Notes: generated by a model not told the origin, from the sequence alone. A DNA stretch of 64,000 bases from Candidatus Kapaibacterium sp. (GCA_025059875.1 JANXCT010000001.1:372001-436000); one strand, 5' to 3'. Counted from the stretch's first letter, positions 8,841-18,875 are shown. A program made the numbers and translations.

Positions 8841-9584
8841 CTACTCCCAGCGGTAGCGTTCCAGCGAAAAGCTCTCGCCAAGGTAGAGGCGGCGCACGTC
8901 GGGATGGGCAGCAATTTCTTCCGCCGTTCCAGCGTAGAAGATGGAGCCGTCGATGAGGATATAGGCCCGGTCCGTGATGGAGAGCGTTTCGTGGACGTTG
9001 TGGTCTGTGATGAGCACGCCGATACGACGCTCCTTCAAGCGGCGGACGAGGCGCATGAGATCTTCGACGGCCAGCGGATCTATGCCGGCAAAGGGCTCGT
9101 CCAGCAGGATGAACTTGGGATCAGACGCTAGAGCGCGAGCAATCTCGCAACGTCGGCGTTCTCCGCCGGAGAGCATGTAGCCTTTCCGATGTCGGATGTG
9201 GGTAATCCCGAACTCTTCCAGGAGCTGCTCCAAGCGTCGGCGCTGTTCGGGACTTGGGAGACGGCGGAGCTGGAGGATGGCTCGGATGTTTTCTTCTACC
9301 GTCAAACGCCGGAAGACCGAGGGTTCCTGCGGCAGGTAGCTAATCCCCAAGCGAGCACGGCGGTACATTGGCATGTGGGTAAGCTCCTGCGAGTCCAAGA
9401 AGATGCGCCCGGCCGTCGGAGAAATCATCCCGACGAGCATGTAGAACGTCGTTGTCTTGCCTGCTCCGTTTGGGCCCAGGAGTCCAACGACCTCCCCCTG
9501 CCGGACTTCCAGCGAGACGTTACGGACAACCAGGCGTCGGCGATACGCCTTGGCTAAGCCCTCGCACCGTAGGGAGCTTATCAT
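8841..9584 (-). CDS. lptB: LPS export ABC transporter ATP-binding protein
   Basis: 247 residues. It has Walker [11 protein letters not shown]-loop in YLPQEPSVF, signature [15 protein letters not shown], Walker [13 protein letters not shown] and the switch histidine in [11 protein letters not shown]. The long N-terminal similarity, [20 protein letters not shown] and the DHNVHETL switch are characteristic of LptB, which powers LPS extraction from the inner membrane with LptFG. It is coupled by ATGA to the htrA stop and converges with purH, four bases apart. LptF, LptG, LptC and LptA are not in this window. Confidence 0.92.
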   Translation of the reverse strand: MISSLRCEGLAKAYRRRLVVRNVSLEVRQGEVVGLLGPNGAGKTTTFYMLVGMISPTAGRIFLDSQELTHMPMYRRARLGISYLPQEPSVFRRLTVEENIRAILQLRRLPSPEQRRRLEQLLEEFGITHIRHRKGYMLSGGERRRCEIARALASDPKFILLDEPFAGIDPLAVEDLMRLVRRLKERRIGVLITDHNVHETLSITDRAYILIDGSIFYAGTAEEIAAHPDVRRLYLGESFSLERYRWE

Positions 9585-10774
9585 GAGCGGCGCCTGCCGA
9601 CGACCAATTCAACTGTCCTCTCCCGCCCGTCGCGCAGGATGGTGATTCGCAGGCGCTGTCCAACCATCGTGTCAGCCAACAGCAGGTTGGCATCGTCGCT
9701 ATCGCGGATACGGGTGCCGTCTATGGCCGTAATGATGTCTCCTGGCTCAATCCCCGCATTGTCGGCCGGGGAGCCCCGGCGGACGCTGACGACGAGGGCA
9801 CCGTATGACAGCTTTCCTACATCGAACTGCTCAGGATCGCCCAAGCGGATACCAATATCTACGTCGCGGTCGATATGCCCATCGGCGTGTAGGCGCTCGA
9901 TGATGCGCTTGACGCGATTGATGGGGATAGCAAAGCCAATTCCGATACTACCTGCGCCTTGCCAGTTCTGAGCCGTTGAGATGATCGCCGCATTGACCCC
10001 CACAACCTCTCCGAGGGCGTTGACGAGCGGGCCTCCGGAATTGCCGGAGCTAATGGCAGCGTCGGTCTGGATCATGCCGCGGTAGACCCGCCCACCCTGC
10101 CGAAAGTTGACTCCAACGTTGCTGACTACCCCGACGGTGACAGTTGGCTTTGCGTTGAGGTCAAACAGTCCAAAGGGGTTCCCGAGAGCGATGACCCACT
10201 CGCCAACAATCACGGAGTCGGAGTTGCCGAGCCGCAGGTATGGGAACTGGCGGGGCTTCGATGAACGGAGCTTCAGCAGTGCGATGTCGCTGACGGGATC
10301 GGAGCCGACGAGCTCAGCATCGTAGTGCTCGCCTCCAACCAGGGTCACCGTGATCTTTGTCGGGCGTTCGCCGACGACGTGCTGATTGGTCACAACGTAG
10401 CCGTCGGGGGAGATGAGGAATCCAGAGCCTAAGTTCCGGATCGTGTAGCGCTGACGGTACTCACGTGGCTCGCCGAAGAAAAAGCGGAAGATCGGGTCGT
10501 CGTAGAACCACGAGCTGAAGGGGTCGCGGTAGACGACCTCACGCTCGTCTATCACAGTGATGCCTACGACGGCAGGACTACAGAGGTGGACAGCACGGGT
10601 GATGGCATTCGTTCGCGTGCCAGTGAGAGTTGCAGTGAGCAGGTGTCGGAGGCTGTCAGGAGGATTCTGGCTCTCTTCATACAACCGCTCCCCTCGGCCT
10701 CCGGAACAGTTCAGGCCGAGGAAGAGCAGGGATGTAAGCATCCACACCGCATGTTGCCGGTAATGCATTTCCAT
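9581..10774 (-). CDS. HtrA/Deg family serine protease with one PDZ domain
   Basis: 397 residues from ATG 10774 (AAAGG just upstream). The hydrophobic N-terminus ends in LGLNC, a poor lipobox, so export as a signal-anchored or lipid-anchored periplasmic protein is likely. The trypsin-like domain has His132 (VVTNQHVV), Asp163 (SDIALLKL) and Ser246 (GNSGGPL). A single PDZ domain occupies about residues 325-395. This layout resembles DegS/HhoB rather than two-PDZ DegP. It probably acts in envelope protein quality control. Expressed before lptB in a two-gene unit, divergent from the outer-membrane protein gene at 10920. Confidence 0.9.
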   Translation of the reverse strand: MEMHYRQHAVWMLTSLLFLGLNCSGGRGERLYEESQNPPDSLRHLLTATLTGTRTNAITRAVHLCSPAVVGITVIDEREVVYRDPFSSWFYDDPIFRFFFGEPREYRQRYTIRNLGSGFLISPDGYVVTNQHVVGERPTKITVTLVGGEHYDAELVGSDPVSDIALLKLRSSKPRQFPYLRLGNSDSVIVGEWVIALGNPFGLFDLNAKPTVTVGVVSNVGVNFRQGGRVYRGMIQTDAAISSGNSGGPLVNALGEVVGVNAAIISTAQNWQGAGSIGIGFAIPINRVKRIIERLHADGHIDRDVDIGIRLGDPEQFDVGKLSYGALVVSVRRGSPADNAGIEPGDIITAIDGTRIRDSDDANLLLADTMVGQRLRITILRDGRERTVELVVGRRRS

Positions 10775-10919
10775 GCCAGCCTTTTCGGACTTTCTGCGCA
10801 CGGTATTGACGAACAATGCCGCAGCCTCCGGCAAGAATAGAGCCTGGGAATGGGGAACCCTTCGCATTTTGGCGGAGTATGAGTAGACGCTTGAGTACTG
10901 CCAACCGTTGAGGGGGTTC

Positions 10920-12599
10920 ATGGCTGTAGCGCTTCTAATCTGCTTTGCCAGCTTCGCGGTCGTGGGGATAGCACAGGACCGCACGGCCGCTCCGATAGAA
11001 CTTCGAGGCTCGCTCAGTACGACTGCGGAGGCGTATACCAGCACTGGGGAAGCTCCATCTCAGCACTACATGCCTCGGTATGGGGCTCGGGTGTTCTTCC
11101 GTCCAGTCGTGCGGCTCTTCGGGGAAGTCGAGCTTCCATTTGAGTTCTCTTACAGCGCTGCCGTAGGCCGGCGGGCACCTTCTTCGATTGTGGAACCGCT
11201 GCAGCCGTTCAACCAGTTTGGCCTCAGTCCGCGGATTACCTCGTGGCTGCGCCTCCACGGCGGATACTTCTCGCTGCAGCTATCGGAGTTGAGCTTCGGA
11301 GAGCTGCGTGTGCTCGGTGGAGGACTGGAGCTGACACCTGGTCCTCTGCGGTTGAGAGGACTATACGGTATCGTGCAGCATCCTCGACCCATAGATACCG
11401 TCAGCGGCTCTCCTGGTGCATATCGCCGCTGGGTGTGGGGTGGCTCGGTAGGGTTCGGTACCGATGAAGGTGCAGAGGTAGCGCTACACTACGTGCGCCT
11501 GCTGGACGATACCACAAGTATTCGCCTTGCCCGAGTCGTGCGGGATACGCTGCTGGGGCGTAGCGATACGGTCGTCACCCCAGGTCAGGACAACGCTGTT
11601 GCGGCGCTTTCGTTCCAAGTGCCGTTGACGACAGGGATGACCGTCCGTGGGGAGATTGCCGTGAGCGCCTTCTCCAGCAGTATCCGTGCGCAGAGGAAGG
11701 AATCAGAGCTGCCAGACTGGCTCTTTGCGTCTCGCTACTCCTCCAATATCGACGGAGCTGCTACAGTAGGGATTAGCATTGTGCCGTCACCTTCGGTGGC
11801 TGTCAATCTGAATGGGCGCTGGGTTGGGCCGGGATTCTACAGCCTCGGGTATCCGCAGCTGTTCAACGATGTAGCGGAGGTCAGCGTAGCGCCTCAGTTC
11901 AGCTTTGCTGAGCAAACAGTCTCTGTTCGCCTCTCGGGAGGACTCCAGTGGAATAACTTGCGGAAGACGCGCCTGGGAACCTCACGGCGTATCATCGCTG
12001 GAGCGGGCGTTGGCTGGCAGCCATCGCAGAACTTCGGCGTCGACGTGCAGTACTCCAACTACGGCATGCGAATGCAGCATGACAACGACACCTTCCGGGT
12101 GCAGAACGTCTACCACAGCGTTTTGCTGAGCCCACGGTGGCAGTTTTCCGGACTGGGGGGTATGAACTCCGTTGCAGCGACCTATGCGTTCTCTAAGACG
12201 GACGACCGCAATCCCGTGAGTCGTGGAGCCACGCAGCAGCAGGCACACTCCCTGTTCCTCTCGCACAGCCTGTTGTTCCCTTCGTTGCTGGGCCTGACGA
12301 CTACGGCCAGCTATGCGCTTACAGAGGCCGGTGGCTTGCGGACCAGGATCTGGATGCTCGGAGAGACCGTCTCTTACCCGATCGTTCCGGAGAAGCTCAA
12401 TGGCTCAGTAGGACTAAGCCTGTCCCAGACTCACGTAGTAGCGTGGGATACACAGTGGGGACTCCGATTGTCGTTGAGCTACCACCTCAAGGAGTGGGGA
12501 ACGCTGACCTGGAACACCTTCCTGAACCGTTCTGAGCGTTCCGGGCGGCGACCTTTCACCGAGTTGCATACCAGCCTCAACTACGGGTTGAACTTCTAA
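10920..12599 (+). CDS. Outer-membrane beta-barrel protein of unknown function
   Basis: 559 residues. ATG 10920 has AGGGGG at 10911-10916; an upstream TTG at 10908 is less likely. A signal peptide (MAVALLICFASFAVVGIAQ) is followed by alternating hydrophobic/polar strands to the C-terminus, which ends in an aromatic (NYGLNF) as expected for BAM substrates. No plug or TonB box is visible. I do not recognise a named family. It is followed after 60 bases by the GWxTD protein gene, so the two are probably co-transcribed. Confidence 0.7.
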   Translation: MAVALLICFASFAVVGIAQDRTAAPIELRGSLSTTAEAYTSTGEAPSQHYMPRYGARVFFRPVVRLFGEVELPFEFSYSAAVGRRAPSSIVEPLQPFNQFGLSPRITSWLRLHGGYFSLQLSELSFGELRVLGGGLELTPGPLRLRGLYGIVQHPRPIDTVSGSPGAYRRWVWGGSVGFGTDEGAEVALHYVRLLDDTTSIRLARVVRDTLLGRSDTVVTPGQDNAVAALSFQVPLTTGMTVRGEIAVSAFSSSIRAQRKESELPDWLFASRYSSNIDGAATVGISIVPSPSVAVNLNGRWVGPGFYSLGYPQLFNDVAEVSVAPQFSFAEQTVSVRLSGGLQWNNLRKTRLGTSRRIIAGAGVGWQPSQNFGVDVQYSNYGMRMQHDNDTFRVQNVYHSVLLSPRWQFSGLGGMNSVAATYAFSKTDDRNPVSRGATQQQAHSLFLSHSLLFPSLLGLTTTASYALTEAGGLRTRIWMLGETVSYPIVPEKLNGSVGLSLSQTHVVAWDTQWGLRLSLSYHLKEWGTLTWNTFLNRSERSGRRPFTELHTSLNYGLNF

Positions 12600-12659
12600 G
12601 CGGATTGCTGCATTGCAGCAGAGTAAATTGGCAGCCGATGAGCTGCGCGTCTGCCTGTG

Positions 12660-14036
12660 ATGGCGTACCCGCGGAATGTGCTCTTTATCGTGGCAATGCC
12701 GCTGTTCCTATGGGGACAACTCCATGTCTCCTTCGACGCTGCACAGTTCTGGCATGAGGGGCGAACGCCGCGGTGGGAACTCTACTACGCCTTTCCGGAT
12801 ACGATCCTCTGCTACCGGCCCCACCGCGAGGGATATCTCGGCGAGCTTTACTTCGGTGTGCAGGTAGACAGTGCAGGACGTCCTGTGCTTGCGCACCAAT
12901 GGGTCGTTCCGGTTGAGCGCCCAACCCCACGGATCGAGCAGCCTCAGGAGCTCATTGGGCAGCAGAATTTCCTCCTAGCCCCTGGCGAGTACCGTGTCCG
13001 TCTCGTTGTCCAAGATGTACACGACAGCACGCGCCGAGCAACGGCTCAGTTTGGGCTATCCCTCCGTGCCTTTGATACGGCCCAGCTCCAGCTTAGCGAT
13101 ATTCAGTTGGCCATACTCATCGAACGTGTCGAAGAAGGCGTTGGGTCTTCCCCATTCCACAAGGGGCGATATCGGGTTGTGCCGAATCCTACGGTTGAAT
13201 ACCGAGGGACAGACCCAATCCTGCGGCTCTACGTGGAGCTCTATGGTGCACGTCGACACGCGCCACAAGGTGGGGTGATTCGCTATGAACTCCAGGATGC
13301 CGTGCGTCGCCTTCTGTGGGAGATGGAGCGCCGCTTTGAGGCTGTCTCGGACGCCCTAGCCGATGTCTTGGAACTGCCGCTCAATGTTGTGCCGAGCGGG
13401 GTCTACTTCATCCGGGTCGTTGCCCGAAGTGATCGCGACAGCACCTCTGCAGAGAAGCGCTTCTACGTTCTCAACCCCGAGATGCCTCCACAGGCTATCA
13501 CGGGTCAGCCTGAGGACAGCCTCTTCGAGCAGAGTGAGTTTGCGGCCTATTCAGAGGATCGGGTTGCCGAAGAGTTAGAGCAAATTGCTTACTTGGCGAC
13601 GCCTCAAGAGCTCGAGGTGGCCCGCTCCCTTACGGACTTGCGGGCGCGTCAGCGTTTCCTCTTCCGTTTCTGGCTGCAGCGGGACCCGAATCCCCTCACC
13701 GCCGTTAACGAGGCCCTCGAGGACTTCCGATCGCGGGTGCAGTATGCCAACACCTTCTTTGCTTCCCCCCGGTGGCGAAAGGGGTGGCGTTCGGACCGTG
13801 GCCGAGTACTGCTCAAGTACGGTCGGCCAACACAGCGGGAGAGCATCCAGCCCACGCCGGAGCGCCGACCGTATGAGGCGTGGTTCTACAGCGAACTGCG
13901 AGGTGGGACTTACTTCTACTTCGTGGACCTGACGGGCTTCAATGACTACGTGCTTGTGCACTCTACCTGTCCTGGCGAGCCGTACGCTCCTGATTGGCAG
14001 AGCCGGTACCTGCCGTTAGGGCCTTCAAGGCAATGA
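12660..14036 (+). CDS. GWxTD domain-containing exported protein
   Basis: 458 residues from ATG 12660 (GTG 12657 is also in frame). A hydrophobic N-terminal signal (VLFIVAMPLFLWG) is followed by a beta-rich region. The C-terminal domain has GWRSDRGRVLLKYGRP from residue 375, a GWxTD variant with Ser for Thr, then the usual EAWFY and FYFVDLTGFNDY segments. GWxTD proteins occur mainly in Bacteroidota, Ignavibacteria and relatives; their role is unknown. The preceding barrel gene is its likely operon partner. Its last 12 bases overlap the convergent L,D-transpeptidase gene. Confidence 0.8.
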   Translation: MAYPRNVLFIVAMPLFLWGQLHVSFDAAQFWHEGRTPRWELYYAFPDTILCYRPHREGYLGELYFGVQVDSAGRPVLAHQWVVPVERPTPRIEQPQELIGQQNFLLAPGEYRVRLVVQDVHDSTRRATAQFGLSLRAFDTAQLQLSDIQLAILIERVEEGVGSSPFHKGRYRVVPNPTVEYRGTDPILRLYVELYGARRHAPQGGVIRYELQDAVRRLLWEMERRFEAVSDALADVLELPLNVVPSGVYFIRVVARSDRDSTSAEKRFYVLNPEMPPQAITGQPEDSLFEQSEFAAYSEDRVAEELEQIAYLATPQELEVARSLTDLRARQRFLFRFWLQRDPNPLTAVNEALEDFRSRVQYANTFFASPRWRKGWRSDRGRVLLKYGRPTQRESIQPTPERRPYEAWFYSELRGGTYFYFVDLTGFNDYVLVHSTCPGEPYAPDWQSRYLPLGPSRQ

Positions 14037-14897
14037 GTCGCTATGAGGGTGGTGGCGGTAGGAGTAAAAGGAAGCCCATGTGTTGCTTGCAGGCACTGGT
14101 AGAAACTCTGCAGCTGCGCTGAGGAGCAATGGGGGCTCTTGGGAGGGAATCGAGTCCGCAGACCCGATTGGGTACCCCGGGGAGGGCAGTACGGTAGAGC
14201 CATCCAGAGCAGCCCGTCGGAGGGGATACCGAATGCGTCCGCTGTAGAGGTCCTGGAGTCGTGCCTGGAGAATTCGCCGTTCCGTGGCGAAATCAGAGCC
14301 TAAGAGCCAATCGCGGTGAGGGTCGAATTCCTCCGGGAGTAGGAAGGAGAGCACGCGTGCTGGCTCCCTGCTGTAGACTAGCACGGGGGTACCGCGGCGG
14401 AGTGTGTGGTAGAGATAGCGGGCGTCTTCACGGCTCAGACGTACACAGCCGTGCGACGACGGGCGCACCCCGAGGTGGCGGTAGTAGCTCCATCCCTCTA
14501 AGGCGTGGAAGCCAACATTACCGGAGAAGCCCATCCAATACAGCATCCGGGTATTGTCGAACTGACGGGAGATCGCTAAGGTTGCCTTCGTCTGCAGCGT
14601 AAATAGCCCCGTTGGGGTTTCGATCCCCCCAGCTATCCAGGGGGTACCTGAAGAAACCCTGAACTCCTGCCGTTCACCGTTGCGGCTGACGAGATATAAC
14701 CGCTGCCGTTGCAGGTTGAGCTCCAAGTACCACGGGCTTAGGGTGTAGATGGTATCCCGCCGTGGGAAGAAGCGGAGGAAGCTCGTGGGGATGATACCTG
14801 TTGCTGATGACTGAGCCCGATAGGCTGGCGCTGGGCCCCCTTCAAAGGGGGTGCTCAATAGGAGCCAGGCAATGCAATGAAGGAGGAGACGCAGCAT
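14025..14897 (-). CDS. L,D-transpeptidase (YkuD domain)
   Basis: 290 residues with a cleavable N-terminal signal. YkuD-fold enzymes cross-link peptidoglycan or attach proteins to it in the periplasm. The catalytic motif is complete: His131 (FHALEG), then SSHGCVRLS with His149, Gly150 and nucleophile Cys151. Also visible are the strands LELNLQRQRLYLVSRNG and TPTGLFT typical of the family. About 100 residues after the catalytic domain have no recognisable domain. It is convergent with the GWxTD gene (12-base overlap). Confidence 0.9.
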   Translation of the reverse strand: MLRLLLHCIAWLLLSTPFEGGPAPAYRAQSSATGIIPTSFLRFFPRRDTIYTLSPWYLELNLQRQRLYLVSRNGERQEFRVSSGTPWIAGGIETPTGLFTLQTKATLAISRQFDNTRMLYWMGFSGNVGFHALEGWSYYRHLGVRPSSHGCVRLSREDARYLYHTLRRGTPVLVYSREPARVLSFLLPEEFDPHRDWLLGSDFATERRILQARLQDLYSGRIRYPLRRAALDGSTVLPSPGYPIGSADSIPSQEPPLLLSAAAEFLPVPASNTWASFYSYRHHPHSDSLP

Positions 14898-15112
14898 TAT
14901 GGGTAGTCAGTGATAGGCATGCACAGAGACGAACGAACTTTGGGGTTGTTGGATCTCGCAGGGAGTATTTTCCGGTTAAGCTTTGGCTTCTGCTTGTGCC
15001 GGCGGGATTGAGAAGGAGGAGGGGCTGTTAGGCCAGATCTGCGGTCATCTGGAGACTCGCAGGTGTCGTGAGGCGTGCCATACAGAGAGTGGTGGTGCAC
15101 GTATCGGCGTAC

Positions 15113-16123
15113 CTAACTGCTCGGGAGACCAGTCGGAGTGCTGGGAGAGTCGTTGGGTATTAGGTTATGCAGAGTACAGGAACCCCTCATTGGGGATGGT
15201 GTCCCTGTGCCGTCGAGTTGCGGTACCGAATCCTCCCCAACGATGCTCCGGAAGATCGCTTCTATGCTCGGTTCGGTCCAGGCAAGGTGGTAGAGCTCGA
15301 CATGCTGTACTACTGCCTGGAGGAAGGTCGGTAGGGAGCGAAGGTCCCCATGCCACTGAAGCTCTATGTGGCCGCGGCTAGAGCGTAGGAGGTGGGCATT
15401 CGGGAACTGCTGGAGCACGGGAGTGATGTCTCCGCAGAATTCCAGTACAAGCGTCTTGGGGCCCCATTGCTGCTTAATGTCACGAATACTGCCCGATAGT
15501 GCGATGCGCCCACGGTGGAGGAAGATGATAGCATCGCAAAGCTCTTCCGCCTGCTCCATGCGGTGAGTTGATAATACAATCGTTTGGCCTTCGCTGCGGA
15601 GCTCCTGGAGGAGATTGCTTAGTTCCCGAACGTCGACTGGGTCAAGACCCGACGTCGGCTCATCCAAGAGCAAGAGGTGCGGTTGATGGAGGAGTGCGGC
15701 CGCTAGCTGGACTTTTTGCTGTATCCCCTTGGAAAGCTCGCTTATCCGGGAGTGACGCCATGGTATTACCCCTAACCGCTCTAGCCAGTATCCGATAGCC
15801 TGCCGTGCCTGTCCTAAGGGTAGGCCTCGGAGACGGGCGAAGTAGAGAAGTTGATCCTCCACGCGCTGATGTCGGTAGAGCCCACGCTCTTCTGGCAGAT
15901 AACCAATGAGCCGCTGATGACGACGCTGCAGAGGCTCACCTTCGAAGAGGATTTGACCTGCATCCGGTAGTAGGATGCTGGCTAAGAGGCGGAGGAGGGT
16001 GGTCTTTCCAGCACCATTAGGTCCCAGCAGTCCAACGACCTGCCCTGTGCGGAACGTGAAGCTGCATTCCTGCAGGGCTACTGTCTGCCCGTAACGCTTC
16101 CAGAGACCTCGGGCCTCTACCAT
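15113..16123 (-). CDS. ABC-2 type transporter ATP-binding protein (orphan)
   Basis: 336 residues. ATPase with Walker [10 protein letters not shown], signature LSKGIQQKVQLAAAL, Walker B LLLLDEPTSGLDP and switch His in LSTHRMEQAEELCD. The C-terminal 110 residues form a DUF4162-like extension, as in NatA-type ABC-2 exporters. The usual permease gene does not follow: the next gene downstream is an L,D-transpeptidase 215 bases away, so the membrane partner is encoded elsewhere. It lies 15 bases after dapD and may be read through from the agmatinase-dapD unit. Confidence 0.85.
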   Translation of the reverse strand: MVEARGLWKRYGQTVALQECSFTFRTGQVVGLLGPNGAGKTTLLRLLASILLPDAGQILFEGEPLQRRHQRLIGYLPEERGLYRHQRVEDQLLYFARLRGLPLGQARQAIGYWLERLGVIPWRHSRISELSKGIQQKVQLAAALLHQPHLLLLDEPTSGLDPVDVRELSNLLQELRSEGQTIVLSTHRMEQAEELCDAIIFLHRGRIALSGSIRDIKQQWGPKTLVLEFCGDITPVLQQFPNAHLLRSSRGHIELQWHGDLRSLPTFLQAVVQHVELYHLAWTEPSIEAIFRSIVGEDSVPQLDGTGTPSPMRGSCTLHNLIPNDSPSTPTGLPSS

Positions 16124-16138
16124 CGGGGACTGTGCTGT

Positions 16139-16999
16139 TCAGCGAAACATCGCCCGGAGGGCCTCTTCTAGGGCCGTTCGAGCGTCAGTCTGACGATCGC
16201 GGTACTTCACAATCAAGGGTGTCACTATCCCAAGCCCATGGGCCCGGGCAAATTCGGTGGAGATTCCCCGAACGCCAGGCACGACGACAGCAGCTTCGGG
16301 GATCTCAATCGGTGACTCCGGTGTGCCGGTAAGGAGCCGCTCGTGGACCAGGTCGTAGACCGGAGTAGTCGCCGTTAGCTGGACTCCAGCAGCGAGGACG
16401 GCGCGGCGACGCACGAGGACTCCTTCGAAGAGCCCACAGTTTGCGCCAATGAGGACCTCATCCTCAACGATGACGGGTCGAGCCGTGGGGGGCTCGAGCA
16501 CGCCTCCAATCTGTGCTCCAGCACTGACATGGACACGCTTGCCAATCTGGGCACAGCTCCCGATGAGAGCGTGTGAATCCACCATCGTGCCCTCATCAAC
16601 GTATGCGCCTACGTTGATGTACATGGGGGGCATGCAGATGACGGTAGGAGCAACATAGGCTCCCGTGCGGACGGTAGATCCTCCGGGGACGAGCCGCACA
16701 CGGTCTTCTGGTGCAAACCAGCGTGGAGGCAGAAGGTCGATGTCGGTGAAGTGCCATCCCCCCAACCGCATGGGGCTGAGTTGCCCTACGCGAAAGCACA
16801 GAAGAATCCCTTGCTTGATCCACGAATGGACTCGCCAGGAGCCATCAGGCTGCGGACTGGCTGCGCGGACTTCCCCACGGCTGAGAGCGTCGAGGAGGGC
16901 ACGGACATCGTGGATGACAGCCTCCCGCTCAGCTCGTAGAGTGTCTGGCGAAGCGTTGCTCCATCGCGTGATAGCTGCCTGCAGTTCTTCCACAGTCAT
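16139..16999 (-). CDS. dapD: 2,3,4,5-tetrahydropyridine-2,6-dicarboxylate N-succinyltransferase
   Basis: 286 residues. DapD adds succinyl to tetrahydrodipicolinate in the succinylase branch of diaminopimelate/lysine synthesis, feeding peptidoglycan. The central left-handed beta-helix hexapeptide repeats are clear (YINVGAYVDEGTMVDSHALI, then GSCAQIGKRVHVSAGAQIGG). The N-terminal helical region and the C-terminal DRQTDARTALEEALR segment fit the family. The start overlaps the agmatinase stop as ATGA. Confidence 0.93.
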   Translation of the reverse strand: MTVEELQAAITRWSNASPDTLRAEREAVIHDVRALLDALSRGEVRAASPQPDGSWRVHSWIKQGILLCFRVGQLSPMRLGGWHFTDIDLLPPRWFAPEDRVRLVPGGSTVRTGAYVAPTVICMPPMYINVGAYVDEGTMVDSHALIGSCAQIGKRVHVSAGAQIGGVLEPPTARPVIVEDEVLIGANCGLFEGVLVRRRAVLAAGVQLTATTPVYDLVHERLLTGTPESPIEIPEAAVVVPGVRGISTEFARAHGLGIVTPLIVKYRDRQTDARTALEEALRAMFR

Positions 17000-17898
17000 G
17001 GCGCAAAGGCGATGTTGAGAGCCTTGTAGGTAAGACGCGCGGCCGTTAGGGCTGCATGGTGGAGGCCGGGGATGGGAGCAAATTCTACAACATCGAGGCC
17101 GATAATACGGCGGCCACTCGATCGCACGCGGCGCAGGAGTTCAACGAGCTCGTGGTACAGTAGCCCGTTCGGTTCTGGTGTCCCTGTGGCTGGCATCTGC
17201 GCCGGGTCTAAGACATCGACGTCGAGCGTAACGTAGACCTCAGGCCCCAGACTCTCTACGACGTGCCCGTACCAGTCCTCTCCGAACAAACCTTTTCGGA
17301 TGGAGGTTGCAAAGAATGTTCGGAGGCCTCTACGGCGGATGAGCTCGACCTCCTCGCGAGCGATGGCTCGGATCCCAACTTGGACAAGTTGGCTAGGGGG
17401 TAGAAACTCCAGCGCACGTGCGATGACACAGGCGTGCGAGTATGGGGAGCCCTCATAGGTGTCCCGGAGGTCTGGGTGAGCATCCAACTGAAGAAGGCTC
17501 ATGTGTGGAAATTTCCGGAAGTGGGCCCGAATCGGTGCCAGGGCAATAGTGTGCTCGCCGCCAATAGTCACCACGAACTTGCCCTGCTGCAGGAGTGTCT
17601 CGATGACGGCTTCCACTTCAGCAATGGCGGCAGCGTCGTGTTTACCGCCGAACGCAATCGGCTGGAGAGTTGCTAGGCCGAGCTCGTAGCAGAGCTCTCG
17701 GTCGAATTCCTCGTCGTATGTCTCCAGGTGAGCGCTAGCGGCAAGGATAGCCTCCGGGCCGTAGCGTGTGCCTTTGCCGAAGCTGGTTCGGTATTCGTAT
17801 GGCGCTGGGACGATGACGATCCGTGAGGACTGGAGTCCCGAATGCTCTGGCTCTAAGTCCAAGAAATTCTCCTTCGGGCCCAAAGTAACAAGCTCCAT
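16996..17898 (-). CDS. speB: Agmatinase (arginase/agmatinase family)
   Basis: 300 residues. Predicted to hydrolyse agmatine to putrescine and urea using two Mn ions. Metal-binding motifs are complete: GGEHT, DAHPDLRD and DVDVLDP. The segment YEGSPYSHAC is typical of agmatinases rather than arginases. It begins a minus-strand run with dapD (ATGA overlap) and is divergent from fliP across 209 bases. Formimidoglutamase or guanidino-acid hydrolase activity cannot be fully excluded from sequence. Confidence 0.87.
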   Translation of the reverse strand: MELVTLGPKENFLDLEPEHSGLQSSRIVIVPAPYEYRTSFGKGTRYGPEAILAASAHLETYDEEFDRELCYELGLATLQPIAFGGKHDAAAIAEVEAVIETLLQQGKFVVTIGGEHTIALAPIRAHFRKFPHMSLLQLDAHPDLRDTYEGSPYSHACVIARALEFLPPSQLVQVGIRAIAREEVELIRRRGLRTFFATSIRKGLFGEDWYGHVVESLGPEVYVTLDVDVLDPAQMPATGTPEPNGLLYHELVELLRRVRSSGRRIIGLDVVEFAPIPGLHHAALTAARLTYKALNIAFAP

Positions 17899-18107
17899 TC
17901 TAGTGACCAGGTGTACTTACACGTTGCTGCGGCGTAGTGGCTCAGGACGAAGAGCCAGCGGGTTGCGGGTACGGGCTGATCTGCTATGGTGTGGCCCGAC
18001 GGTGCTTTTGCCACTGCACGGTCGATGCCTTAGGGGAGATGTAGGGTCTCCGGAACTGGTACGAAGATTGACATACAGCAGACGGTGTCTTGTGACTATG
18101 CAGCAGA

Positions 18108-18875
18108 ATGCGGTGGAGCTTGAGTGTTGGGGTCTTAGTGGCAACTCTCTGGTTGGGGGGAAGCGAGGTGTGTGCGCAGACGATGTCGCTGCCCCCCATT
18201 CCGAAAATCAGCGTGGGCGTGGAGGAAGCGAATTCTCCGCAGGAACTCTCTCTCACCCTCCAGCTCTTAATCTTGTTGACGGTGTTGGCTCTGGCACCGT
18301 CTATCCTGGTGATGATGACCTGCTTCACCCGGATCATTGTGGTGTTCTTCTTTCTGAAGCAGGCCCTGGGGACACAGATGCAACCACCCAGCCAATTGCT
18401 GACAGGGCTTGCTCTCTTCTTAACCTTCTTCGTAATGCAGCCTGTGCTCGATGAAGCTAACGAGAAGGGGCTCCAGCCATACCTGCGGCAGGAGATTACT
18501 CAGCAGCAGGCGGTGGAGAACATGGTGCGCCCCTTTCGGGAGTACATGCTCAAGCGGGTGCGGCAGGAGGACTTAGCGCTCTTCTTGCGACTCAGTGGGG
18601 CGCGGCGCCCAAAGACTCCAGAGGAGGTGAGCATATGGGCACTTATCCCAGCCTTTGCGATTAGCGAGCTGCGAGTCGCGTTCCAGATCGGCTTTTTGCT
18701 CTTCCTGCCCTTCCTGGTCATCGATCTTATCGTTGCCAGCGTCCTGCTTTCGCTAGGGATTTTCCTACTACCCCCACAGCTGATTTCGTTGCCGGCCAAG
18801 GTGCTGTTGTTCGTGCTCGTGGATGGCTGGAACCTGTTGATTGGCTCGCTCTTGCAGGGGATACTCGCACCTTGA
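18108..18875 (+). CDS. fliP: Flagellar export-gate protein FliP
   Basis: 255 residues and intact. FliP forms, with FliQ and FliR, the helical entry gate of the flagellar type III export channel. A cleavable signal (MRWSLSVGVLVATLWLGG...) precedes four membrane segments, as known for FliP. Family segments visible are MMTCFTRIIVV, MQPPSQLLTGLALFLTFFVM and the C-terminal VLLFVLVDGWNLLIGSL. First gene of the fliP-Q-R-flhB-flhA cluster. No fliO, fliN, fliM or fliL precedes it. Confidence 0.95.
   Translation: MRWSLSVGVLVATLWLGGSEVCAQTMSLPPIPKISVGVEEANSPQELSLTLQLLILLTVLALAPSILVMMTCFTRIIVVFFFLKQALGTQMQPPSQLLTGLALFLTFFVMQPVLDEANEKGLQPYLRQEITQQQAVENMVRPFREYMLKRVRQEDLALFLRLSGARRPKTPEEVSIWALIPAFAISELRVAFQIGFLLFLPFLVIDLIVASVLLSLGIFLLPPQLISLPAKVLLFVLVDGWNLLIGSLLQGILAP

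Noticed and set aside
12605-12619. TGCTGCATTGCAGCA palindrome between the barrel and GWxTD genes as terminator
   Set aside because: Only a six-base stem with a three-base loop and no T-run; too weak, and the two genes look co-transcribed.
18068-18102. TTGACA at 18068 as a sigma-70 promoter for fliP
   Set aside because: No acceptable -10 hexamer lies 16-18 bases downstream, and the TAnnTTTG form seen elsewhere is absent.
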